Assembly: GCA_002471665.1 (NCBI GenBank)
Contig: DKQK01000007.1
Span: 16,189-80,188, forward strand
Direction: 5' to 3'
Source of the DNA: Gammaproteobacteria bacterium UBA7310
GTDB lineage: Bacteria > Pseudomonadota > Gammaproteobacteria > Pseudomonadales > Ketobacteraceae
DNA length: 64,000 nt
Shown here in pieces: positions 25,675-34,245 of the stretch. Made by a program: the position numbers and the translations under genes. Numbering within the stretch: the first letter of the stretch is position 1; each line of letters opens with the position of its first letter. The notes beneath the pieces were generated by a model, which was not told the origin of the DNA, did no database searches, and saw only the letters and a program-made list of their open reading frames with translations.

Positions 25675-27516
25675 ATGTCGCGTGTGTTGGTTGCTTTGCT
25701 ATTGCTTGCTCTGGGGGGAGCCGCCGGCCTGCTGCTCTCAACAAAATTTCAGCTTGGCGCCGAGGGCCTGCAGTACCGCCCCGTACAACGCTTTGCCGAC
25801 GGTGGTATCTACGCCGGCCCCCTGGACGCCGACGGGCTGGCCACCGGCAGCGGCAGCATGGTCTGGCCCAATGGGGATCGTTATGAAGGGGAGTTCCATC
25901 GCGGCATGATGCAGGGCAACGGCAGGTTGACCACCCCCTATGGCTTTCGCTACCAGGGGGAATTTGCGCAAGGCCAGCCACACGGCCGGGGCACCATGGA
26001 GTTTACCGACGGTGCGATCTACATCGGGGCGGTGGAACAGGGCAACATGCAGGGCCAGGGCACGCTGACCTACGCCAACGGCAACCTCTACGAGGGGGAG
26101 TTCAAACTCAATGTGCAGGATGGCAGTGGCACCTGGATAGTGCAAAATAACCACACCTATCGCGGCCAGCTGAAGAACGCGCTGTACCATGGTCGGGGCG
26201 ACATCACCTACACCACCGGTGATCGTTACACCGGGCAGTTCCACGAAGGCAGCTACCACGGCGCCGGCCGATTTGTGACGGCACTGGGGGATGCCTACGA
26301 TGGTGAGTTCAGCAACAACGTTTTTAGCGGCAAAGGGGTCATCACCTCTGCCGACGGTTCCACTTACGTGGGCGAGGTCAAAGACTGGATGGCCCACGGC
26401 AACGGTATCAAAACCGACCCCGAAGGCAATCAGTATATCGGCCAATTTGCCAACGGCATGCTGCAGGGCGAAGGCGAGTACGTGGGCGCCGACGGGGAAC
26501 GTTATCAGGGTCATTTTGAGTATGGCCAATATTCCGGGGCGGGTGAACTGTGGACGGCGGCAGGGGACCACTACCGGGGAGAGTTCGCCTATGGCACTCA
26601 ACATGGCACGGGGGAATGGGTCTCCGCGCAGGGGGAGCGCTATCAGGGGCAATGGCGCCGGGGTCAACTGATCTCGGCCCAAGGCGACATCACCATTCAC
26701 AAACCCGAAAGCATTGTTGAGCACGCGTTATATCAACAGGTTCCCATGCTGGAGGCTGCTCTCGCCAAGGTCACCGCAGGCCGGGATGATCGCATTGAAC
26801 TGTTCACCCTGGCCATCGCGCCCTATGGTTCGGAAGAGGTGTTCAACCGCGAAATCAATTATATCGAGCAGGATTTTCACGCCCGTTTCGGCAATGGAGA
26901 GCATTCCATTTTCTTAAGCAACAGCCGGCGCACACTGGATCAACACCCCTTGGCCACCCTCACCAGCGTAGAGAAGAGCCTGTCCACCTTGGCAGGCCAT
27001 ATGAATCCCGGAGAAGACATTCTGTTTCTGTACATCAGCAGTCACGGCTCACCGGATAAAACCATTGCCTTTGAACAGCCCGGCCTTGCCATGGAAGATC
27101 TGTCGGCACAGGCCCTCAGCACCATGCTGGAGCAGTCCGGCATCAAATGGCGGGTGATTGTGTTGTCGGCCTGCTATTCCGGTGGTTTCATCGATGCCCT
27201 GCAGAATGATCACACCCTGGTGATCACGGCCGCTGCCGCCGACAAGCCATCCTTTGGTTGCGCCGACAATAACGACTTCACCTACTTTGGCGAAGCCTAC
27301 TTCAAGGAAGCCCTGCCCAGAAGCACTGGTTTTGTGGAGGCCTTTAGTGTGGCCGAAAGCATTATTAAAGATTGGGAAGCCCGGGAGCAAAAAGATCATT
27401 CCCATCCGCAAATCGCCCACGGCAACGCCATTCTTGAACAACTGGAAAAATGGCGCGCCCAGCCGGCCGCCAGCGGCCAGAGCCTGAGCGCTTTGCCCGC
27501 GATCACTGATCGATGA
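25675..27516 (+). CDS. MORN-repeat protein with C-terminal C13/caspase-like protease domain
   Basis: A 613-residue protein. ATG 25675 has AGGA seven bases upstream; the ATG two codons earlier is too close to it. Residues 4-22 are a hydrophobic signal peptide or anchor. Residues 44-340 are MORN repeats: Y-x-G-x-[FVLW] cores with their Tyr at 70, 93, 116, 139, 162, 185, 208, 231, 254, 277, 300 and 323, an exact 23-residue period for twelve units, plus a first unit at 46. Residues 372-575 form a caspase-fold domain of the legumain (C13) kind, with H457 in ISSHGSPD and C500 in VLSACYSGGF. It is probably an envelope or periplasmic cysteine protease with a MORN scaffold. The substrate is unknown. 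Its 3' end overlaps the convergent DUF2149 gene by 14 bases. Confidence 0.83.
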   Translation: MSRVLVALLLLALGGAAGLLLSTKFQLGAEGLQYRPVQRFADGGIYAGPLDADGLATGSGSMVWPNGDRYEGEFHRGMMQGNGRLTTPYGFRYQGEFAQGQPHGRGTMEFTDGAIYIGAVEQGNMQGQGTLTYANGNLYEGEFKLNVQDGSGTWIVQNNHTYRGQLKNALYHGRGDITYTTGDRYTGQFHEGSYHGAGRFVTALGDAYDGEFSNNVFSGKGVITSADGSTYVGEVKDWMAHGNGIKTDPEGNQYIGQFANGMLQGEGEYVGADGERYQGHFEYGQYSGAGELWTAAGDHYRGEFAYGTQHGTGEWVSAQGERYQGQWRRGQLISAQGDITIHKPESIVEHALYQQVPMLEAALAKVTAGRDDRIELFTLAIAPYGSEEVFNREINYIEQDFHARFGNGEHSIFLSNSRRTLDQHPLATLTSVEKSLSTLAGHMNPGEDILFLYISSHGSPDKTIAFEQPGLAMEDLSAQALSTMLEQSGIKWRVIVLSACYSGGFIDALQNDHTLVITAAAADKPSFGCADNNDFTYFGEAYFKEALPRSTGFVEAFSVAESIIKDWEAREQKDHSHPQIAHGNAILEQLEKWRAQPAASGQSLSALPAITDR

Positions 27517-27835
27517 GAATCAGTTTCCCGGTTTTTGCATCCCGGTACACGGTGCCCACGCTTTCCATGCCCTGGGCCGCGGAGCCCTGCCCGGAAAGGG
27601 TGTCCGGTAGCTCCAGCAATTCTTTGCCGGTGGTGACTTCCACCGGCTCCAGGGAAAAGTGCTGACGTAATTCCTGACTTTGCGTAATCAGCGCGATCAA
27701 CAAACCCAAAGCAAACACCAGCATCACATCCATGATGTTGGCGAAGCCGGACAGGGGATCGGTGTCCTCTTGCTGAAAACGTCCGCCATTGAGCAACTGA
27801 CGTTTCGCCGCAGGGGTGGAAGGGGTGTTATCCAT
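27503..27835 (-). CDS. DUF2149 protein, ExbD/TolR-like single-span membrane protein
   Basis: A 110-residue protein with one membrane helix (about 33-51) after a short cytoplasmic N-terminus, and a periplasmic tail. It matches the DUF2149 pattern DPLSGFANIMDVMLVFALGLL. The helix start I-M-D-V-M-L-V (D36) closely resembles the proton-carrying helix of ExbD and TolR (L-x-D-V-M-L-V). I infer that it is the ExbD-like partner of the ExbB/TolQ-like protein encoded just upstream, with which it overlaps by 8 bases. It is last in the cobN-like operon. Start ATG 27835 (MDNTPSTPAA) is preferred over codons lying inside the previous gene. Confidence 0.78.
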   Translation of the reverse strand: MDNTPSTPAAKRQLLNGGRFQQEDTDPLSGFANIMDVMLVFALGLLIALITQSQELRQHFSLEPVEVTTGKELLELPDTLSGQGSAAQGMESVGTVYRDAKTGKLILIDQ

Positions 27836-28277
27836 GCTGCTGCCCCTGTTCCAGTGTCTGCATGGCCTGTTCATACCAGCGGCGCCGGACGCGGCCCAGC
27901 CCATATCCCAGCAGGCCGATCAACAAACCCAGCACCGTGGTGTCAAACGCCACCGTCATGGCAGTGGCAAGGATTTCAATATCGCCGCTGCCCAGGGCGG
28001 ACAATCCCGGCCCCAGGGGAATCAGTGTTCCCATCAAACCCAGTATGGGGCCGCTGCGGGCCAGCAGGTCCACCCGTTCCAAACGGCGCACCGCATAGTG
28101 TTCAAAGGGCCGCAAGCCTGCCCCCTGTTGACGGGACAAGGCCCCCAGTTTTTCAGCCAGCGCGATGCCGCTTTCCCACAGCACGGCCACCACGCACAAT
28201 GCCAGGCCGATCAACACCGGATAAAGAAGCCAGCCCACCACATGATGCAGAATCCCCAACACCAAACCATGAATCAT
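27828..28277 (-). CDS. Short MotA/TolQ/ExbB-family proton-channel protein
   Basis: A 149-residue membrane protein, shorter than ExbB or TolQ (about 230). It has three hydrophobic spans (about 8-35, 70-100 and 105-128) and the family signature GPILGLMGTLIPLGPGL followed by a second helix with FDTTVLGLLIGLLGYGLG. It would form a proton-motive-force-driven channel with the DUF2149 protein. Start ATG 28277 has GAGGGT about eight bases upstream; the in-frame upstream ATG overlaps the cobN-like stop. It begins 17 bases after the CobN-like gene, so the three are one operon. Confidence 0.85.
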   Translation of the reverse strand: MIHGLVLGILHHVVGWLLYPVLIGLALCVVAVLWESGIALAEKLGALSRQQGAGLRPFEHYAVRRLERVDLLARSGPILGLMGTLIPLGPGLSALGSGDIEILATAMTVAFDTTVLGLLIGLLGYGLGRVRRRWYEQAMQTLEQGQQHG

Positions 28278-28294
28278 AGTATTACCCTCGTTAA

Positions 28295-31200
28295 TCAATA
28301 GGGCCGTGCTTGCCAGGCACGACGAAAACCGCCGGCCAACACCAGCACCATCAGTAAACCCAACACCAGATACGCCAGTTGCACTTTGTCACTGGGTTGG
28401 ATCGCATTGTCAGAGGCCGTTTTCTGGGGTGCCACTTCGGCGTTGTTCTGCGCGGTCGCCGTGCTCAGCTGGATCTCGGTGGCGCGATGAATTTCCGGCT
28501 CACTGTCCCCCTCGGCACGGGCCGCATCGATGACGGCTTTCAACTGCTGCCATTGGGCAGGATCAAGAAATCCCTCCAACCAGGGCAACATGGGATGATC
28601 CGGCACGGTGTGACCACTGCCGGGCAAACCGTTGGCCACCACCAGCTGGGCAAAGTTCTGCGCCAGTTGCCGTACGGTTTCCGAATCCGCATTCCAGAAC
28701 TTCTTGTGCACGGCCACCAGCATGATGGCCAGCATGTTGGATTTCACGTGGGCGTTGTGCCCCTGCTCCAGAAATGCATCCAGGCCCAGCCCGTAGCGAT
28801 CATCCATGTAGACCTCTTTCACTTCCTGCCAGGCCCAATCCCCCACCAGGCTGGGGTTGGTCACCTGCCAGCCCCACAGGTATTCCAGGAACTCACTGCC
28901 CATGGTGCGGGCCCCGGCATAACCATGCTCCATCAGCCCACTGAGCCATTGTGGATTCAGGAAACGACCCCGCAGTTCCTGGCGCAACGCCAGGCCCAAT
29001 GGTTGCGTCACCACACGCTCCGGATCGGCGTGGTTAATCACAAAATTATGGGGTGCCGTGCCGGTCAGGGATTCCACCGCCAGGCTCAGGCCGCCGAGAT
29101 AATCGAAGGCATCATTGTTATCAATCAGGCCGTACAGGTTACTGGAGCGCCCCAGGTAGGTATTTTCCACATCCGCCAGCACATGCCGAAACGCCCCCTG
29201 TGCCGCCATGCCGAAGTGCTGCTGATTGAAGCCGTGTCCCAGTCGACGCAAGTACACATCGGCCAGTTCCTCCCGCTGTTGCCAGGCACCGGAACGCTCC
29301 ACCAGGCGATTGACGCCGGCGCCATAACTGCCCGGTGCGTCACCGAATACCCGCAGCGTGGACAGCAAGGCGGCCTGCTCCGGCGTGCGCCCCTGCGCCA
29401 GTAACGCCCGGCTGTCCTGCACCCAGTGTGCCGCCACCTGGTTCTGCCGCAAGGATTCCCGACCGCCTTGTTGCAATTTGCCCAGCGGTTGCAGTGCATG
29501 CTGCAGTGTCTGCGCCAGTGCCGGATGCTCCTCCACAATACGATCGGCAGAGGCATCCAGTGCCAGCAACACCGCCCGATCCAGCATCACCATCTGCTGA
29601 CCGTACAGATCCCGGAACAAGCCGGAGGTGGTGAACACCATGTCCCGCCGCACCCGCTCTTTATCCAGAGTCTGATGTTTGAGTCCTTTCACCAGGCCGC
29701 GACTGTTCCACACCGGTTCCAGCCCCAGCATATCCAGCGCAAAGGCAATCATCACCCCTTCATCCCGCACCACGTCCGAGGCCCACAATACCTGCGCTTC
29801 CCGCTTGTCCGGATTCTGGGCGTTGTTGGCACGGGCATCCTGTGCCATCGCCTGCCCCAGCTCCCAGGCCACCGGGCTGGGTATCAGGCTGTTATCCAGG
29901 GCAAAAAAGTTGCGCCCGGTGGGCAGGCTTTCAGGGCTGCGAATAGGGTCATTGCCTTTGCCGGGTGACACAAACCGGCCGGCCAGGCCATTCAACAGTG
30001 CCTGCATTTCACTGCCGGGTGACTGCTGCAGCAGTGTTTGCCAGCTCTGCCGTTGCCGGTGGTCTTCCGGTGCCATGGAATCCAACATCATGTCCACCGC
30101 CGGGGCTTTCCAATCGCGGCCGAACACATGCAGACCCAATGGCATAAACCGTTCCTGCAGATCCGTGAGATAGTGGCCGACTTCGTGCACCAACATATCG
30201 TCGTCCACTTCGTCAAAGCCAATGCCCATCACCGATAATTCCGCCGACATGGCCTCGGCCAGCTCCTCTTTCAGTTCCAGGGCATCCACTTTCTCGCGAA
30301 TCTGCTGAACCAGTTTGCTGGTCAGTGCTTTGTTATTACTGTCGTGATGGGATTCAAAGCTCTCAATCAATTGCCGCAGCTGCAGCAACTCATCATACAG
30401 CGGTGTACTTTGCAGCGGCGGTGTCAGGTGATCCACCATCACCGCCAGGCCACGCCGCTTGGCCTGAATGCCTTCACCAACACCGTCAACAATATAGGGG
30501 TACACACCGGGTACATCGGCGGCAATCAGGCGGGAATAATCGTCACCGGCCAGGCCCACAGACCGTCGCGGCAGAAATTCGTAGGTGGAGTGGCGCCCCA
30601 CATGCACAATCACATCCGCTTTGAAAACATCGCGCAAGTAATGGTAATAGGCCAGATACTGATGCGGAGGCGGAAACGCCAGGTTGGCGTGCAACAACTC
30701 TTCATTGATTTCCCATCCGCGGGGTGGCTGCGGACTGATAAACACGTTACCAAACTGCAACCCGGGTATCAGAATCTCACCACCGTGAACCATGACTTTG
30801 CCGGGCGGTTGGCCCCAACCACCCAATCCCTCAATGCCGGTTTTACGCAATGCGGTGATGATTTTGCCGGCTTGTTCCCAACAGGGTGTTGATGTGGCGG
30901 CAATACTCTGCTCATAACAGGTTTGCAGCTGCCCCAGCAGGTCCAGCGCCCTCTCCCTGCCTTTATGGTCCACGCCTTCCAGCAGGTGCAGCATCTCTTC
31001 CATGGTGTGATCCAGCTTCGCCTGGGCCAGCTTGGGTTGCCCGGCATTCAATGCCCACTGCAGTTGCTCGTGCAACAGGCCAAATGGTCCGTGCACCATT
31101 TCCTGCTGTATGACGGTGGGCAGGGTTGCAAAATAGGATTGATACTGTTGCGGTGACAGGCGGGTAATCAGCGGGCTCATCTGGGTCAGGGCCGCAACGT

Positions 31201-32638
31201 CGTTGGGCAGGTTGACACCGCGGGCCTGCATGGCATCCAGCAAGGCATCCTGCGAACCGGGCAGTTGCTCAACGTTATAGCCGTTGTTTTTCAGTTCATT
31301 AAGGATCTGCCACAGCGTCGCAGGCACATCCAGGTTGTCGGCACCGATATTGTGACGCCCGGGGGGATGATTGTAGTAAACAATCGCCACCCGTTTATCG
31401 CCATTGGCAAGACGCTGCAGGCGCTGCCAACGCTGCACCCGTGCCATCAGGGTAGCCACACCGTCGGCAACGGCCTCAATGGGTTGAATCCGGATCCCGG
31501 ATACCGCGTCCTGCTGAACGGCACCGGCGGCGGCCACCACCAGCGGTTGACTGGCACCCTGCATTTCCGGCATGGAAACCTGGTAGTAGACTTTATCCAC
31601 CGCAATCCCATCCGCCGACAGTTGCCATTGCGCCAGTGTACGATCCCGCAGTTTGATCGCCTTCAGCACCGGGACATTGAGCCTGATAAGCAGTTCGGTG
31701 GCCTGCTCGCGGCCCTCGCCGCCGCCCATCACAAAATCCTGCAACATCACCACCGACGCGATCCGGGGCGCCAGGGATTGAAGTGACTCCAGGGCCTGAA
31801 CGCTGGCATCGCCCCAGGTGGCCAGCCCCACCAGACATTCCAGATCGTGCGCCGTTGCCGCCTGTGCGCACATCCGGCTTAGCAGATTGCTGTCACTGGG
31901 CCGCTCACCGCCGGCGTGATCCAGTATCACCACCACTGGCCGCCGGGATTGGAGTTTAGGTAGGCGGGCGGAATACTGCTGCTGATACCACCAGCGTAAG
32001 CGGGGTTGGGGCCGGGCTGGTTGCGCCTGAATCCGGGCACCGGACTGCTGCGCCATCCAGGTCAATAACCGAATGCTGTTTTCCGCCCCCCCGGCCTGCC
32101 AGTAGCTGCGCGCCCGCAACCAGGGTGCCTGCCCGGGGTATTGCGCCAGCAAGGCCGTCAGCCAGCCATCAAAGTCCCCATCCGGCCGTTGTGCCGAAAG
32201 GGATTCCACCGTGTTTTTATCCGGGAAAACCGCGTTACCTGCCACTTTGCTTTGGAGAACCAAACGGTGATCACTGTTGAACAGCAACAGATTCGCGATC
32301 GGTTGTTGCCGTAAATCGTTCGCCAACTCGTTGACCACGGCACCAAACAAACCGGCCCCGGCAACATAGTCCGCCCCCGCCAGCAAGGCACGCCGTTGGT
32401 CGGAGGGCAACTCCAGCAATTGCGTGTCGGTCCGGGCCTGAATCCGAATATCGGGGTGTAGCTGCGCCACACGTCGCGCCGCCTCCGCCACTGTTTCGGC
32501 ATTGCGCTGCGACACCAGAAACAGCAGTTGCGTGGGCTTGGACATGGCAGAAGCCGCTGATTGGGGCACGGCCCACAGACTGGTACTGCACAGCATGGCG
32601 CAGCACCACAGGAAACAGGTTGTAACAAGAGTTCGCAT
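28295..32638 (-). CDS. CobN/BchH-family chelatase-like protein with signal peptide and C-terminal anchor
   Basis: A 1447-residue protein of the CobN / magnesium-chelatase H family (cobaltochelatase large subunit). Recognisable family segments include YYNHPPGRHNIGADNLDVPATLW, PPPHQYLAYYHYLRDVFKADVIVHVGRHSTYEFLP-region residues, the H-G-x-x-x-D/E-like LVHEVGHYL block and RNFFALDNSLIPS. Unlike cytoplasmic CobN it begins with a Sec signal peptide (about 1-23) and ends with a membrane helix (about 1419-1439) and a basic tail, so the body should face the periplasm. GAGG seven bases before ATG 32638 sets the start. A cobalamin riboswitch lies in its leader, CbiZ is upstream and ExbB/ExbD-like genes are downstream; no CobS or CobT is seen. 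The layout recalls HmuS-type proteins of Bacteroidetes haem systems. Corrinoid or cobalt handling in the envelope is the best inference. Confidence 0.85.
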   Translation of the reverse strand: MRTLVTTCFLWCCAMLCSTSLWAVPQSAASAMSKPTQLLFLVSQRNAETVAEAARRVAQLHPDIRIQARTDTQLLELPSDQRRALLAGADYVAGAGLFGAVVNELANDLRQQPIANLLLFNSDHRLVLQSKVAGNAVFPDKNTVESLSAQRPDGDFDGWLTALLAQYPGQAPWLRARSYWQAGGAENSIRLLTWMAQQSGARIQAQPARPQPRLRWWYQQQYSARLPKLQSRRPVVVILDHAGGERPSDSNLLSRMCAQAATAHDLECLVGLATWGDASVQALESLQSLAPRIASVVMLQDFVMGGGEGREQATELLIRLNVPVLKAIKLRDRTLAQWQLSADGIAVDKVYYQVSMPEMQGASQPLVVAAAGAVQQDAVSGIRIQPIEAVADGVATLMARVQRWQRLQRLANGDKRVAIVYYNHPPGRHNIGADNLDVPATLWQILNELKNNGYNVEQLPGSQDALLDAMQARGVNLPNDVAALTQMSPLITRLSPQQYQSYFATLPTVIQQEMVHGPFGLLHEQLQWALNAGQPKLAQAKLDHTMEEMLHLLEGVDHKGRERALDLLGQLQTCYEQSIAATSTPCWEQAGKIITALRKTGIEGLGGWGQPPGKVMVHGGEILIPGLQFGNVFISPQPPRGWEINEELLHANLAFPPPHQYLAYYHYLRDVFKADVIVHVGRHSTYEFLPRRSVGLAGDDYSRLIAADVPGVYPYIVDGVGEGIQAKRRGLAVMVDHLTPPLQSTPLYDELLQLRQLIESFESHHDSNNKALTSKLVQQIREKVDALELKEELAEAMSAELSVMGIGFDEVDDDMLVHEVGHYLTDLQERFMPLGLHVFGRDWKAPAVDMMLDSMAPEDHRQRQSWQTLLQQSPGSEMQALLNGLAGRFVSPGKGNDPIRSPESLPTGRNFFALDNSLIPSPVAWELGQAMAQDARANNAQNPDKREAQVLWASDVVRDEGVMIAFALDMLGLEPVWNSRGLVKGLKHQTLDKERVRRDMVFTTSGLFRDLYGQQMVMLDRAVLLALDASADRIVEEHPALAQTLQHALQPLGKLQQGGRESLRQNQVAAHWVQDSRALLAQGRTPEQAALLSTLRVFGDAPGSYGAGVNRLVERSGAWQQREELADVYLRRLGHGFNQQHFGMAAQGAFRHVLADVENTYLGRSSNLYGLIDNNDAFDYLGGLSLAVESLTGTAPHNFVINHADPERVVTQPLGLALRQELRGRFLNPQWLSGLMEHGYAGARTMGSEFLEYLWGWQVTNPSLVGDWAWQEVKEVYMDDRYGLGLDAFLEQGHNAHVKSNMLAIMLVAVHKKFWNADSETVRQLAQNFAQLVVANGLPGSGHTVPDHPMLPWLEGFLDPAQWQQLKAVIDAARAEGDSEPEIHRATEIQLSTATAQNNAEVAPQKTASDNAIQPSDKVQLAYLVLGLLMVLVLAGGFRRAWQARPY

Positions 32639-32744
32639 TGAATGGCCTCAAGGAAAAAGGTTGACCTTAAGGAGAAGCTGTACTGGAGCCGGAAGAAGAG
32701 ATAGCAGAAACAACGGCTGTGCAGTACCAGGTTTTCCCGCCCGG

Positions 32745-32880
32745 TGATGTAACACACTTGATCCGGCCCCAAGTATCTGGCTTCAACGCGTTTAATGGCG
32801 TATTTACAGTTGCGGGTACAGCCCCGGATTTACACCGGGTTCCTTGGCAGAATTGGACGGAGCGTCTCAATCAGCCGCGA
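32745..32880 (-). ncRNA. Cobalamin riboswitch in the leader of the CobN-like gene
   Basis: Read on the - strand, the core has GGAACCCGGTGTAAATCC followed by GGGGCTGTACCCGCAACTG (32806-32843), the well-known conserved core of B12 riboswitches (GGTG-AATCC, GCTG-CCCCGCAACTGTAA). A B12-box-like AAGCCAGATACTT follows at 32771-32783. It lies between cbiZ and the CobN-like gene, about 110 bases before its start. The outer boundaries are approximate. The downstream leader holds complementary AAGG/CCTT segments near the ribosome site, so translational control is possible. Confidence 0.92.
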
Positions 32881-32909
32881 TCGTGGTGAACGTTATAGAG
32901 ATTTGCCGG

Positions 32910-33635
32910 TTAGGTGTCAACCTGTGAATCGGTTTCCCCCTGCCGGTACCAGCCGATGGAATCCTGCACAGCGCCTAATACCAACTGGCCCAGGATCTCA
33001 CCAAACAGCACATGCTTGCCGCAGTATTGCACCTGTTCCCTGCCCTTTGCCGACACCACCGCCACGGCATCCGTACCGGTGCCGGTTGCCAGTGCGCAGG
33101 TCAACGGGCTGCGAATACCCGCGTTTACCAGTGCGGCGGTTTTGGCCTCGGTGATCATCTGCACGGCTTCCACCATAGCCGCCTCAGTCAGGCCAACCGA
33201 ACTCAGACAAACGATATTGATGGTGCCCACTTCCACCGGTGAGGTGATCATCTGCTGATACTCGGCAGGATCCCCTACCCGGCGTGCATTATCCAGACCA
33301 CAGGTCACCAACACCGTCAATTCAACCCCTTGCACCTGCTGACGATAGCAACGCAGAGAGGCCATGGAGGCCGCCGTCATCATACCCACTGTGGTCCCCC
33401 CGGCACCCAGACCATCGGCATAGCTCTGCAATGTATGAGCCGGTTGTTCCTGTTTCGCCAGCTGCCTGGGCACCTTGAGGTTTAACACATGGTCGGCGTG
33501 CACCAGCCCACCGTTCAACACACAGGAGCTGAGCACCCGGTGCGGGCCTGCGGGCAACGCCAGCCAGATGTGCTGATCACTGCGGTGCAGGTTGAACCAA
33601 CGGGAAGCTTTGATATCGGACATGGAAACGTTCAT
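32910..33635 (-). CDS. cbiZ: Adenosylcobinamide amidohydrolase CbiZ
   Basis: A 241-residue cytoplasmic enzyme that cleaves the amide bond of adenosylcobinamide or pseudocobalamin to give adenosylcobyric acid, allowing salvage and remodelling of foreign corrinoids. CbiZ motifs are GLGAGGTTVGMMTAASM, VLVTCGLDNARRVGDP, VGTINIVCLSSVGLT, EAKTAALVNAG and ATGTGTDAVAVVS. It lies directly upstream of the B12 riboswitch and CobN-like operon, on the same strand, so both concern corrinoids. The start is ATG 33635 or the second ATG at 33623; neither has a strong ribosome site. Confidence 0.88.
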   Translation of the reverse strand: MNVSMSDIKASRWFNLHRSDQHIWLALPAGPHRVLSSCVLNGGLVHADHVLNLKVPRQLAKQEQPAHTLQSYADGLGAGGTTVGMMTAASMASLRCYRQQVQGVELTVLVTCGLDNARRVGDPAEYQQMITSPVEVGTINIVCLSSVGLTEAAMVEAVQMITEAKTAALVNAGIRSPLTCALATGTGTDAVAVVSAKGREQVQYCGKHVLFGEILGQLVLGAVQDSIGWYRQGETDSQVDT

Positions 33636-33742
33636 TCTGTTACAGGGTGCGCATCAGGATACGTGGATTGCAGGGCTGAGTCTTGCTAATCTTCCCTGCT
33701 GCACATTCGCTTCTTTCGCTCAATCTATCAGGTAACACAATC

Positions 33743-34162
33743 ATGAACGAGAAAATGATCTTTCTGCCGGTGCTGATTCATATCCTGTTGACGTTATCGG
33801 TGTTTATTGCCCTGGCCAGTGCCAAGAAAAAAGCCCTGCAGGAGGGTGGTGTCAATGAGGATCGCCGCGGCCTGTTCGATGACGCCTGGCCCAACAAGGT
33901 GATTCAGATCAACAACAACATTCGTAACCAGTTTGAATTACCGGTACTGTTTTATATCCTGATTTTTATGCTGTGGGAATTGGGCGGGGTCAACAGCGTG
34001 GCAGTGATCGTCGCCTGGCTGTTCGTGATCAGCCGCATGCTGCATGCCTACATCCACACCGGCACCAACTACGTGCCCTTGCGCCGCAAGGTGTTTATGT
34101 TCGGCGCACTGATGGTACTGGCCTTGAGTGTTCTGGTATCCAAAGCCCTCTTTTCCGGCTGA
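33743..34162 (+). CDS. MAPEG-family membrane protein
   Basis: A 139-residue protein with four hydrophobic segments, of the MAPEG superfamily (membrane-associated proteins in eicosanoid and glutathione metabolism). The family pattern is visible in FDDAWPNKVIQINNNIRNQFELPVLFYIL-type spacing (R-N-x-x-x-E-x-P-x-x-F) and the HAYIHTGTNYVPLRRKVF segment. Bacterial members are often of unknown role; some have glutathione transferase or peroxidase activity. ATG 33743 has AGGT about ten bases upstream, and the in-frame upstream part lacks support. The gene is monocistronic. Confidence 0.85.
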   Translation: MNEKMIFLPVLIHILLTLSVFIALASAKKKALQEGGVNEDRRGLFDDAWPNKVIQINNNIRNQFELPVLFYILIFMLWELGGVNSVAVIVAWLFVISRMLHAYIHTGTNYVPLRRKVFMFGALMVLALSVLVSKALFSG

Positions 34163-34190
34163 CGTCACCCGGCCTGGCGGCCAGACCATA

Positions 34191-34220
34191 CGCCCGCTGC
34201 AGTAGGCACCACAGCGGGCG
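34191..34220. terminator. Hairpin between convergent MAPEG and VWA genes
   Basis: A perfect 9-bp stem, CGCCCGCTG at 34191-34199 with CAGCGGGCG at 34212-34220, is followed by a second smaller hairpin (GGGGCG/CGCCCC, 34229-34245). There is no T tract. It probably helps end the two facing transcripts. Confidence 0.45.
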
Positions 34221-34245
34221 TTGCAGTGGGGGCGAACAGCGCCCC

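Noticed and set aside
24909..25886. Open frame of about 325 codons spanning the exporter and MORN gene starts
   Set aside because: It reads another frame of two well-supported genes and is dominated by A, G, P and R. No start context.
26000..26700. Regular repeats about 69 bases apart, CRISPR-like at first sight
   Set aside because: They are the coding image of 23-residue MORN units in one long open frame, with degenerate third positions and no spacers.
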